Shown: one piece after another, positions 18,754 through 26,488 of the stretch
Layout: every line of letters starts with the position of its first letter
Numbering within the stretch: the first letter of the stretch is position 1
Assembly (NCBI RefSeq): GCF_958295425.1
Contig: NC_081145.1
Coordinates: 28,420,624 to 28,484,623 of the forward strand
Reading direction: 5' to 3'
Length of the DNA: 64,000 bases
From: Solea solea
Lineage: Eukaryota; Chordata; Actinopteri; Pleuronectiformes; Soleidae
Position numbers and translations under genes: made by a program
The notes under the pieces: model-generated
What the model saw: only the letters and a program-made list of their open reading frames with translations
Told to the model about the DNA's origin: nothing
Database searches by the model: none

Positions 18754-20715
18754 CACACACACTCACTCACTCACTCTCCCACACCAAAGCCCACAGAGAA
18801 AATCAGTGATTTTAGCTCACAGGGACAAAGGAGCTGCTGGTCCTCTGCTGCCTCGTGTGGTCACTTTGTGTCACTAAGGTCAATCTGAACAAAGGATTTC
18901 AAACACTGAAGAGACAAAATAAGACATTGGAACTTAGTGATGGAGGCAGCAGTGTGTGTGTGTGTGTGGTGTTAAAATCACTGATTTCTCTGTGGGCTTT
19001 GGTGTGGGAGAGTGAGTGGAGGACAGGTGAATGATGATGAGGGCAGTGAATAATGAGGACAGGTGAACGATGATGAGGACAGTGAATAATGAGGACAGGT
19101 GAACGATGATGAGGACAGTGAATGATGATGAGGACAGTGAATAATGAGGACAGGTGAATGATGATGAGGACAGTGAATAATGAGGACAGGTGAATGATGA
19201 TGAGGACAGTGAATGATGATGAGGACAGGTGAATGATGATGAGGACAGTGAATGATGATGAGGACAGGTGAATGATGATGAGGACAGGTGAATGATGATG
19301 AGGGCAGTGAATAATGAGGACAGGTGAACGATGATGAGGACAGTGAATGATGATGAGGACAGTGAATGATGATGAGGACAGGTGAATGATGATGAGGACA
19401 GGTGAATGAAGATGAGGACAGGTAAATGATGAGGACAGTGAATGATGATGAGGACAGGTGAATGAAGATGAGGACAGGTGAATGAAGATGAGGACAGGTG
19501 AATGATGATGAGGACAGGTGAATGAAGATGAGGACAGGTGAATGAAGATGAGGACAGGTGAATGATGATGAGGACAGGTGAATGATGAGGACAGTGAATG
19601 ATGATGAGGACAGGTGAATGATGAGGACAGTGAATGATGATGAGGACAGGTGAATGATGAGGACAGTGAATGATGATGAGGACAGGTGAATGAAGATGAG
19701 GACAGTGAATGATGATGAGGACAGGTGAATGAAGATGAGGACAGGTAAATGATGAGGACAGTGAATGATGATGAGGACAGGTGAATGAAGATGAGGACAG
19801 GTGAATGAAGATGAGGACAGTGAATGATGATGAGGACAGGTGAATGATGAGGACAGTGAATGATGATGAGGACAGGTGAATGATGAGGACAGTGAATGAT
19901 GATGAGGACAGGTGAATGAAGATGAGGACAGTGAATGATGATGAGGACAGGTGAATGAAGATGAGGACAGGTAAATGATGAGGACACACACAACAGTGCC
20001 GAACTGTAGATCACTTAAAACTACTTAAGAATCCTAAAAACGTGGGTTAATCTCCAACAAATACAGAAGTCTGGTGTAAAGTCACTAGTCACTCGTGTGT
20101 GTGTGTTGTGAATAAAACGAAGTCACCGCAGTTGCAGTGATGACTCCGCCCACATTAAGTAGGCACTGCAACCTAATCGTGTCGTGCCGAGGCGAGTAGA
20201 GCCGGTGGAAATACGCCATAATTACTTTGAGTACATTTTTACACCAGTACTTCTGGTACTTTTACTTCAGTACTCTCTCCACCTCTGCCGTGTACATTGT
20301 GTCACAAACATGAGATGAGATGAGATTCAACTTTATTGTCATTACTCAAATACAAGTTTCAGGTAACGAAACATGACTCAGCTAAAATTCTCTTGCTGGT
20401 TTTTATTTACATTTTTATCCGTGCGATATCTCATCCAGTCATTTTGACCAATATCGGACCGATACCGATTAGAGAAAAGAAAATCCCACATGTGGGCAAC
20501 ATGTTTACAAAGCCGGGGGCACATGCTCCACACATGTGACTTCCTCTGACTCCCCCCCCCCACCAGCAGTGACCCGTTTGAGCCTCTTGAGCAACAAATC
20601 AGACGAGGCGGACTGTTCCCTCTGAGTTTATACACAGGGCATTAAAACACAAAGAGCTGCATTAGAGAGAGAGTTAGGAGGAGGAGGCCGAGGCCATCAC
20701 TCACACTCACAGCCT

Positions 20716-20754
<39 letters not shown>

Positions 20755-21093
20755 TACCAGCACATCCGACACATTCACACTACAGCTCTACCAGTAACAC
20801 AGCAGGAGGCAGCCAAGTGGCACAGACACACGTTACATAAGCAGACATGAATGATCCACTGCAGCGCTGCAGAGGTGGGAAGTGACCCGCTCACCTTCTG
20901 TGGTCCTGCTGCTCCACTCGCTCCACAAATAAAGGAAAGGAAAAAACAACAACAACAATACGGGATTACGTGCAGTGGCCCCGCTTATTTGAGGTGCTTG
21001 TTCATAGTCTTTGCATTACACGCAGGTGACGGAGGCAGACATGTGTTCTTTTTAAAAAGAACACATGGAAAGAGAAAATCAGTGATTTTAACA

Positions 21094-21136
<43 letters not shown>

Positions 21137-22824
21137 TGCCTCCATCACTCAGTTCAAATGTCTTGTTTTGTCACTTCAATGACACAGAGTGACCACACGA
21201 GGCAGCAGAGGAGCAGCAGTTCCTGTGTCCCCGCAGCTCAAATCTCTGCTTTTCTCTGTGGACTTTGGTGTGTGAGAGTGAGTGTTTTACAAACGTCAGT
21301 CTTTATCTCACTGTGTCTGTCTCACAGTGAGATAAAGACGTGGACATAATATCTTCTTACGCTACCACAGTGGCTCAGTGGTAGCGCAAGTCATCTTTCA
21401 ACTTGAAGGCCGTGGGTCCGACTCCCGGCTCCACTAGTCTACATGGCGATGTGTCCGTGGACAAGACGCTTAACCCCCGCGTTGCTCCTGACTGAAGAGG
21501 AGTGAAAGACAATGTTCTGTAGTAAAGTGTGTAAGTGTTTGTGCAGCTCGTCCACTCACAGCAGCTCCGTCTTCATCCAGCTCTCGTTTGTGGACGCGCG
21601 ACTGAACTCTGATCCACTTAAAAACGCTTCAGGTAAACCAAGCACAAGAAGCAGACTACAACGCAGGGCATTGTGGGTAAACAAACAACCAGAACCCATG
21701 TGCGTGTAGACATCTGTGTCGCATAGAATCTGCTGCAGCTCCGTGTTTTACTCTGTTGTGGAGGAAACAGAAGTTTCCTGCAGTTAAACAACACGTGAGC
21801 CACTTTTCTTCTTCATCGTTTGTCTCGTCTTCTCCTTCAGTCGTTCGTGATGCAGCGCCGCCTCAGGCGAGGAGGGGAACGCGTTCTTCAAAAGCTTCCT
21901 GTCGGAGCGGCGGAACGCTGCAACCGCCAATCACACCGAGATATGGTGTGAAAACAAACAGGAAGGTGCTGTGACACGAGGCGAAAGGCGGAGTCACACC
22001 CTGGACAGATCGCCAGTCCATCACAGGGACACGCTCACGGTCAACCTACAGTGTCCAATTTGACCTCATCCCCATATTGCATGTTTTTGGACAGCGGGAG
22101 GAAGCCAGAGAAAACCCACAAAAGAACATGCTAACTTTTACTTACTCTACCGACTAGTAGTAGTAAGTAGGTCAAGCCTTCACCAGGCAAACATCTACAC
22201 TTCTGCAGACTCTGGTAACTTCTGCAGACTCTGGTAACTTCTGCAGACTCTGGTAACTTCTGCAGACTTTGGTAACTTCTGCAGACTCTGGTAACTTCTG
22301 CAGACTCTGGTAACTTCTGCAGACTCTGGTAACTTCTGCAGACTCTGGTAACTTCTGCAGACATTAAAAACCGCGTCACCACCTTAGATCGACGTCACAG
22401 CAACGTCATGGTGGACTTTGATCACTCAGTGGAGGCTTCTACTGCAAATACAGTAAGAATAAGATGATGGGATCAATCAGGTGTGTTGGAGCAGGAAAAG
22501 CAGGTGTGCTTGTTATTTACAACTGCATGTTAAAGTGGTATGTTAGCAATTTAAAATGAAGACATTATTTAGAAAAACCCTCCACTGTCGGCGTTGCGTG
22601 TTGAATTTGAAGAGAAATATAAAATAAACCTGATTGAGTTTTTGTCTCAAGTGTCAAAAACAGGACGTTTCCCCACTTTTTTCTTGCTTTCTGTCAAAGA
22701 CAAAGAAGCTGATTCGCCGGCTTCCTCCAAAGACGGTCTAAGGCTGGAAGTTTTTTCATTATGAGTGCGTGCTCTGTAAAGGGTTAAAACACACTTAAAA
22801 AATCCCCTGAACTGTGCCTTTAAT

Positions 22825-22861
<37 letters not shown>

Positions 22862-22881
22862 TTGCAGTAGTTAGATGTGAG

Positions 22882-22931
<50 letters not shown>

Positions 22932-23078
22932 TATGATGATGGTGCACGCGCTCAGCAGACCGATCTCCTTCTTCAGAGTCACTCTGTCACTCTCCATCTC
23001 TATCTTCTTCATCCTCCTCTTCCTCTCACCGTCAGAGCGGCCGCAGGTGCCGCCGCCGCCGCTGCTCTGTCCCTCCAT
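8569..23078 (-). CDS. slc7a10: Asc-1 type amino-acid transporter light chain, SLC7A10 (11 coding exons)
   Basis: A plasma-membrane Na-independent exchanger of small neutral amino acids (Gly, Ala, Ser, Cys, D-Ser) that works as a heterodimer with the SLC3A2 heavy chain. Exons in transcription order: 22931-23078, 17321-17525, 16890-17041, 12787-12912, 12549-12702, 11544-11667, 10410-10513, 10235-10331, 9896-10045, 9615-9792 and 8569-8699. All are GT-AG with matching phases, giving about 522 residues (human Asc-1 is 523). APC-fold landmarks include [25 protein letters not shown] (TM1 substrate site), VFPNCVPP with the Cys (about 153) expected to bridge to SLC3A2, [32 protein letters not shown] and GVPVYFLGV. 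Residue choices such as [13 protein letters not shown] favour SLC7A10 over SLC7A8. The ATG at 23078 gives a 29-residue leader like that of other Asc-1 proteins; upstream in-frame sequence has no ATG. Fish have more than one slc7a10 copy, and which one this is cannot be told. Confidence 0.95.
8838..9325. repeat. GAGGACAGGTGAA minisatellite, array 1 (slc7a10 intron 10)
   Basis: About 25 imperfect units of roughly 16-20 bp built on GAGGACAGGTGAAYGATG. It is in the intron between exons 11 and 10. Reading frames through it are repeat artefacts. Confidence 0.95.
9440..9600. mobile_element. Fragment of a MITE-like 'acttgagta' repeat
   Basis: Contains repeated TACTTTTACTTGAGTA-type words and ends in ctctccacctctg, a pattern common in fish short inverted-repeat transposons. 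A related piece is at 20222-20290. No complete element or target duplication was identified. Confidence 0.5.
10630..10945 (+). mobile_element. Dispersed short repeat (CAGTGTGTAGGATTTAGTGG type) in slc7a10
   Basis: Begins with a CAGTGTGTAGGATTTAGTGG head and runs through a 'cagccatcttgtttt' segment. The head type recurs in fish genomes, and shorter related ends are at about 630 and 18460. Probably a nonautonomous DNA element, with no coding content. Confidence 0.5.
10950..11150. repeat. GCTAGTTAGCT minisatellite, array 1
   Basis: Degenerate tandem units of about 30-40 bp containing GCTAGTTAGCTNGCATAGCTAG, in slc7a10 intron 6. The same family recurs at 11935-12255 in intron 5. Confidence 0.8.
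11290..11461 (+). repeat. (ATT)n followed by an interspersed-repeat fragment
   Basis: (ATT)n at about 11290-11320, then 11345-11461 contains accggtcgaggcagacgctg and gttaaaaggagtttcttcct. Both phrases are typical of the 3' part of widespread fish retroelements. A fragment only. Confidence 0.55.
11935..12255. repeat. GCTAGTTAGCT minisatellite, array 2, with a reversed SINE inside
   Basis: Units like those at 10950-11150 flank a SINE (11975-12105). This suggests the SINE inserted into the array. Confidence 0.75.
11975..12105 (-). mobile_element. tRNA-like SINE, reversed
   Basis: On the minus strand it reads gtggagtggctcagtggtta, then a B-box-like gcaagttcaactcc, then a tail ctttggataaaagtgtctgc and (TGTAA)n. 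It is the same family as 33301-33425. This is a short element with a tRNA-like head and a tail of a kind shared by many fish SINEs. Confidence 0.75.
12262..12430 (+). mobile_element. Retroelement 3' end fragment
   Basis: Reads through ttgttcattgtgtgaactc and ataatattgtg to ctgctatacaaatcaaaaat, then an AT-rich tail. This resembles the terminal part of common fish LINE-like repeats. Confidence 0.5.
12960..13694. repeat. GAGGACAGGTGAA minisatellite, array 2 (slc7a10 intron 3)
   Basis: About 40 units. The higher-order pattern alternates GACAGGTGAACGATGA and GACATGTGAATGATGATGAT. It lies in the intron between exons 4 and 3, starting about 50 bp upstream of the exon 4 acceptor. Confidence 0.95.
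13865..14090. repeat. C tract and G tract pair
   Basis: A run of about 14 C at 13866-13879 and an interrupted run of about 23 G at 14061-14083. A third C-rich stretch is at 14285-14305. On opposite sense they could pair, or form G-quadruplex or i-motif structures. They are within slc7a10 intron 3. Confidence 0.85.
14845..15205. mobile_element. Foldback element copy 2 (most complete)
   Basis: This is a near-palindrome with arms of about 100 bp. The left arm runs from tatctcactgtcagacagac to aaaatcagtgatttta, and the right arm is its inverse, ending in cccacagtgagata. The loop has (CA)n, gcctccatcactaag and gccacacgaggcagcag. No coding content. It lies in slc7a10 intron 3. Confidence 0.85.
15206..16165. 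other. slc7a10 intron 3 unique sequence
   Basis: Mostly nonrepetitive AT-rich intron. A short 11-bp tandem repeat (CGTCCTGCACT, about 5 copies) is at about 15349-15398. No gene seen. Confidence 0.5.
16166..16480 (-). mobile_element. Two reversed tRNA-like repeats
   Basis: On the minus strand, 16190-16345 reads gatcagtggtagggcgagtt, then tctttcaactggaaggtt and a B-box-like gggttcaattcc. The next, at about 16375-16480, has ccagaaggtctctggttcaa. Relatives of the first are at 18360-18450 (minus), 21362-21525 and 23505-23575 (plus). Confidence 0.6.
16544..16880. mobile_element. Unclassified dispersed repeat, copy 1, abutting slc7a10 exon 3
   Basis: Shares long near-identical blocks with 62060-62345, including atcccacttcaccatcgggg and gtacaagtctggacgcag. 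The right end (acacactacagctttaa) stops about 10 bp from the donor of slc7a10 exon 3 (exon begins at 16890). Confidence 0.75.
17215..17263. repeat. (GACA)n microsatellite
   Basis: About ten GACA units in slc7a10 intron 2. Confidence 0.9.
17560..17760. mobile_element. Fragment of a common fish interspersed repeat
   Basis: Contains tccatccataccttttctac, a caccctggacag word and acaggaaa/cgcagaaaggcc phrases, as in the repeats at 7310-7530 and 22000-22135. Very degenerate. Confidence 0.45.
17925..17990 (-). mobile_element. SINE tail fragment, reversed
   Basis: The minus strand carries the tail ggataaaagcatctgctaaa and a TGTAAT-type end, matching the SINE family at 11975 and 33301. The head is missing. 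Confidence 0.6.
18200..18450 (-). mobile_element. tRNA-like repeat, reversed
   Basis: The minus strand reads gatcagtggcagagcgagcc, tttcaaccaaaagagggtca and ggtttgattcctggctcag, a relative of the 16190-16345 copy. A short (CA)n is at 18271-18290. Confidence 0.55.
18640..19020. mobile_element. Foldback element copy 3, fused to a minisatellite
   Basis: Left arm from cactgtgagacagactttcc, expanded (CA)n inside the arm (18710-18765), loop, and right arm ending in ggtgtgggagagtgagtgga. The GAGGACAGGTGAA array starts exactly where the right arm is cut. Confidence 0.8.
19019..19986. repeat. GAGGACAGGTGAA minisatellite, array 3 (slc7a10 intron 1)
   Basis: About 50 units built on GATGAGGACAGGTGAATGAT, with shortened GACAGTGAAT units interleaved. 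Very long open frames run through it on the minus strand only because the repeat lacks stop codons; they are not genes. Confidence 0.95.
20222..20400. mobile_element. MITE fragment and reversed LINE-type 3' end
   Basis: 20222-20290 is an acttttacttcagtactct fragment like 9440-9600. 20309-20390 has gattcaactttattgtcatt, which on the minus strand is an aatgacaataaagttgaat LINE-like 3' end. Confidence 0.5.
20719..20751. repeat. (GT)n microsatellite
   Basis: About 16 GT units in slc7a10 intron 1. Confidence 0.9.
21050..21345. mobile_element. Foldback element copy 4
   Basis: Arms with aaaatcagtgattttaacat and aaatctctgcttttctctgt, a (CA)n loop (21100-21132), gctgcctccatcactcag and an end in cacagtgagataaagacg. 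Confidence 0.8.
21362..21525 (+). mobile_element. tRNA-like SINE-type repeat
   Basis: Starts cagtggctcagtggtagcgc, continues atctttcaacttgaaggc and a B-box-like gggtccgactcc, then a body with ggacaagacgcttaac. Same family as the reversed copies at 16190 and 18360. Confidence 0.65.
22000..22135 (+). mobile_element. Interspersed repeat fragment
   Basis: Contains caccctggacagatcgccag, tccatcacagggacac and catattgcatgtttttggac, a common fish element seen reversed at 7310-7530. The head is missing. Confidence 0.6.
22197..22362. repeat. 19-bp minisatellite
   Basis: About 9 near-identical copies of ACTTCTGCAGACTCTGGTA in slc7a10 intron 1, with one base variant (ctttgg). Confidence 0.95.
22831..22930. 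repeat. (CAG)n and (CT)n beside the slc7a10 exon 1 donor
   Basis: (AGC)n at 22831-22860 and (CT)n at 22885-22929. The exon 1 donor is the first GTGAGAGA of the minus-strand (GA)n, so the 5' splice site lies inside the microsatellite edge. Confidence 0.95.
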
Positions 23079-23400
23079 GTCCGCCTGCTGATTCCTCCCC
23101 TGCCCCGGGCTTCTCCGCTCCGCTCCGGTCCGTCCAGTCCAGTCTCCTCTTCCTCCTCCTCCTCCTCCTCCTCCTCCTCCGTATTCATCCAAACTCAAAG
23201 GGCTGCGCTTGCGCAACAACCTGCCGCAGCTCAGGACAGAATGTTAAACAGCGGGACTCGGGGTGGTGCGTTCACGGACACCAGGTTTGACTCGCGTGTT
23301 CGGGTCAGTTCAGAACTCTGTGGTCCTCACGAGGACGTCGGTGACACAACAACAACAACAACAATAACGATAATAATAATACAAGACTTTGGTCGAAGTT
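23079..23400 (-). promoter_or_regulatory. slc7a10: slc7a10 5' UTR and promoter region
   Basis: GC-rich sequence directly upstream of the start codon, with (CTC)n at 23145-23180, GC boxes near 23095-23125 and a gcttgcgcaac CpG segment at 23207-23217, followed by an (AAC)/(AAT) tract at 23348-23383. A CpG-rich first exon of this kind is a plausible promoter. The start site cannot be fixed. Confidence 0.4.
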
Positions 23401-23504
23401 GAAGTCACTCTTTTATAATTTGACTTAAGTTAAAGTTACTCAAATATCAAAGTCATTTTCTGATAGAAAGAAGTTAAAGTATTAAAAAGTGAGGTGTAAG
23501 GATG

Positions 23505-23575
23505 GAGGCATCAGTGGTAGGGCGACTTGTCTTTCAACTGGAAGGTTGTGGGTTCAATTCCTGACTGTGCTCATC
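23505..23575 (+). mobile_element. tRNA-like SINE head fragment
   Basis: Reads gcatcagtggtagggcgact, tctttcaactggaaggttgt and gggttcaattcctgac. Same family as 16190, 18360 and 21362. Confidence 0.6.
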
Positions 23576-23734
23576 ACACGTTTCAGAATCAGAAATCACA
23601 GTTCCTGTATCTCAGCAGCAGGGGGCGCCACCAGCACCCACAGTCAGTCAGTGCGCTTTCTCAGTGCTGACGTCATCACAGTGGTCCCTCCTGTTTTCAT
23701 CCATCAACACATCTGCTGTCAACTCAGATTTTTC

Positions 23735-25588
23735 AATCTATCTGTCTGTCTGTCTATCAATCTATATGTCTGTCTGTCAATCTATCTGTCTGTCTATCAA
23801 TCTATCTGTCTATCAATCTATCTGTCTGTCTGTCTATCAATCTATATGTCTGTCAATCTAGCTATCTGTCTGTCAATCTATCTGTCTGTCTATCAATCTA
23901 TCTGTCTGTCTATCAATCTATCTGTCTGTCAATCTAGCTATCTGTCTGTCTATCTATCAATCTATCTGTCTGTCTGTCTATCAATCTATCTATCTGTCTG
24001 TCTATCAATCTATCTATCTGTCTGTCTATCAATCTATCTGTCTGTCTGTCTATCAATCTATCTATCTGTCTGTCTATCAATCTATCTATCTGTCTGTCTA
24101 TCAATCTATCTGTCTGTCTATCAATCTATCTGTCTGTCTGTCTATCAATCTATATGTCTGTCAATCTAGCTATCTGTCTGTCAATCTAGCTATCTGTCTA
24201 TCAATCTATCTGTCTGTCTATCAATCTGTCTGTCAATCTAGCTATCTGTCTGTCAATCTATCTGTCTATCTATCAATCTATCTGTCTGTCTGTCTATCAA
24301 TCTATCTATCTGTCTGTCTATCAATCTATCTATCTGTCAATCTATCTATCAATCTGTCTGTCAATCTATCTATCTATCTGTCTATCAATCTATCTGTCTG
24401 TCAATCTATTTGTCTGTCTGTCAATCTATCAATCTGTCTGTCAATCTATTTGTCTGTCAATCTATCTGTCTATCAATCTATCTGTCTGTCTATCTATCAA
24501 TCTGTCTGTATCAATCTATCTGTCTATCAATCTGTCTGTCTATCAATCTATCTATCTGTCTATCAATCTATATGTCTGTCTATCTATCTATCTGTCTGTC
24601 TATCAATCTATCTATCTGTCCGTCAATCTGTCAATCTATCTGTCTGTCTGTCAATCTGTCTGTATCAATCTGTCTGTCTATCAATCTATCTGTCTGTCTG
24701 TCTATCAATCTATCTATCTGTCAATCTATCAATCTGTCTGTATCAATCTGTCTGTCTATCAATCTATCTGTCTGTCTGTCTATCAATCTATCTATCTGTC
24801 AATCTATCTATCTGTCTGTATCAATCTGTCTGTCTATCAATCTATCAATCTATCTATCTGTCTGTCTATCTATCTATCTGTCTGTCTGTCAATCTATCAA
24901 TCTATCTATCTGACTGTCTATCAATCTATCTGTCTGTCTGTCAATCTATCTATCTGACTGTCTATCAATCTATCTGTCTGTCTGTCTATCAATCTATCTG
25001 TCTATCAATCTATCTGTCTGTCTGTCTATCAATCTATCTGTCTATCAATCTATCTATCTGACTGTCTATCTATCTATCTGTCTGTCTGTCAATCTATCAA
25101 TCTATCTATCTGACTGTCTATCAATCTATCTATCTGTCTGTCAATCTATCTATCTGACTGTCTATCAATCTATCTGTCTGTCTGTCAATCTATCTATCTG
25201 ACTGTCTATCAATCTATCTGTCTGTCTGTCTATCAATCTATCTGTCTATCAATCTATCTATCTGTCAATCTATCAATCTGTCTGTATCAATCTGTCTGTC
25301 TATCAATCTATCTGTCTATCAATCTATCTGTCTGTCTGTCTATCAATCTATCTGTCTATCTATCTATCTGTCTGTATCAATCTGTCTGTCTATCAATCTA
25401 TCTGTCTATCTATCAATCTATCTATCTGTCTGTCTATCTATCTATCTGTCTGTCTGTCAATCTATCAATCTATCTATCTGACTGTCTATCAATCTATCTG
25501 TCTGTCTGTCAATCTATCTATCTGACTGTCTATCAATCTATCTGTCTGTCTGTCTATCAATCTATCTGTCTGTCTATCTATCAATCTA

Positions 25589-25668
<80 letters not shown>
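23735..25668. repeat. TCTG/TCTA/TCAA tetranucleotide array, 1.9 kb
   Basis: Uninterrupted mixture of TCTG, TCTA and TCAA words arranged as higher-order units such as TCTATCTGTCTGTCTATCAA. The last 100 bp is almost pure TCTG. Frames through it (ICLSIYLSV type) are repeat artefacts. It lies between slc7a10 and faap24. Confidence 0.98.
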
Positions 25669-26417
25669 ACCATAGATCCATCTCAGCTAACAGAGGCTGG
25701 TACACAAACATCTGCAGCGATCACTCAGGTTAATATTGAATGAGAGCCTGTGTAACGGACGATGATGTCATCACCGCAGTGGGAGGCCTAACAACGCCAT
25801 AATGAAAAAACACACATTTAAAAAAGCAAGAAATGACTGATATTAAATGTGTTTAATGTGGAAACAAGTGTCAAAAAGACCAAAATACTATACGTATATA
25901 AATATCTATATATCATGTATATACACATGAAAATGAATAAATAAAATAATCAATACATTTATTACATTAGAACAGTTTGGTCACTCACTCTCTCACACCA
26001 AAGTCCAGAGAGAAAATCAGTGATTGTAGCTCACGGAGACACAGGAGCTGCTGTTCCTGTTGGAAAAGTCTGTCCAACAGTGAGATAAAGACGTCAACGT
26101 GTCCTTAACACGTCATAGACTTGTGTTAAGTGGCTTAAAACTGTTTTTCCTTCTGTCTTCACTGGCATGTTTACACCGAGAGTGAGTGAGCCGAACCGTT
26201 TCAGGCTGGTTTTCAGCAGTAGGGGGCGCTCACAGCGCACAACCACAAACAACAAACTGAACTTTAACCTGCACAGGTCAGTCCATACACAGACCCACTG
26301 TGTCCTCATTCTGTGTGTGTCCATGTCGGAGTGTGTGAGTGTGTGTGTGAGTGAGAATATTCGCTGACGTAGTAAATTCATCTCCTTCCATTGTCAGCGT
26401 TTCATATCTGTGTCCAG
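25669..26417. other. Spacer downstream of faap24
   Basis: Contains half of a foldback element (25978-26100), a cagcagtagggggcgctc motif at about 26214-26231, and (GT)n at about 26310-26352. No gene seen. Confidence 0.6.
25978..26100. mobile_element. Foldback element copy 5 (deleted)
   Basis: Left arm actcactctctcacaccaaa to aaaatcagtgattgtagctc joined directly to the terminal part ctgtccaacagtgagataaa. The loop is missing, so this is an internal-deletion derivative. Confidence 0.75.
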
Positions 26418-26484
26418 ACACAAACTCAGACTCAAACTCAAACTCAAACTCAGACTTAGACTCAGACTCAAACTCAAACTCAGA
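26418..26484. repeat. Hexamer repeat (CTCAAA/CTCAGA)n in the faap24 3' UTR
   Basis: About 11 units, directly after the faap24 stop codon on its strand. Confidence 0.9.
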
Positions 26485-26488
26485 GCGC

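Noticed and set aside
18899..20014. Open frames of up to about 370 codons on the minus strand
   Set aside because: They lie wholly in the GAGGACAGGTGAA minisatellite, are open in all three frames, and encode only [17 protein letters not shown] repeats.
23489..25061. Plus-strand frames of 170-230 codons rich in CLSIYLSV
   Set aside because: Translation of the TCTG/TCTA/TCAA array.
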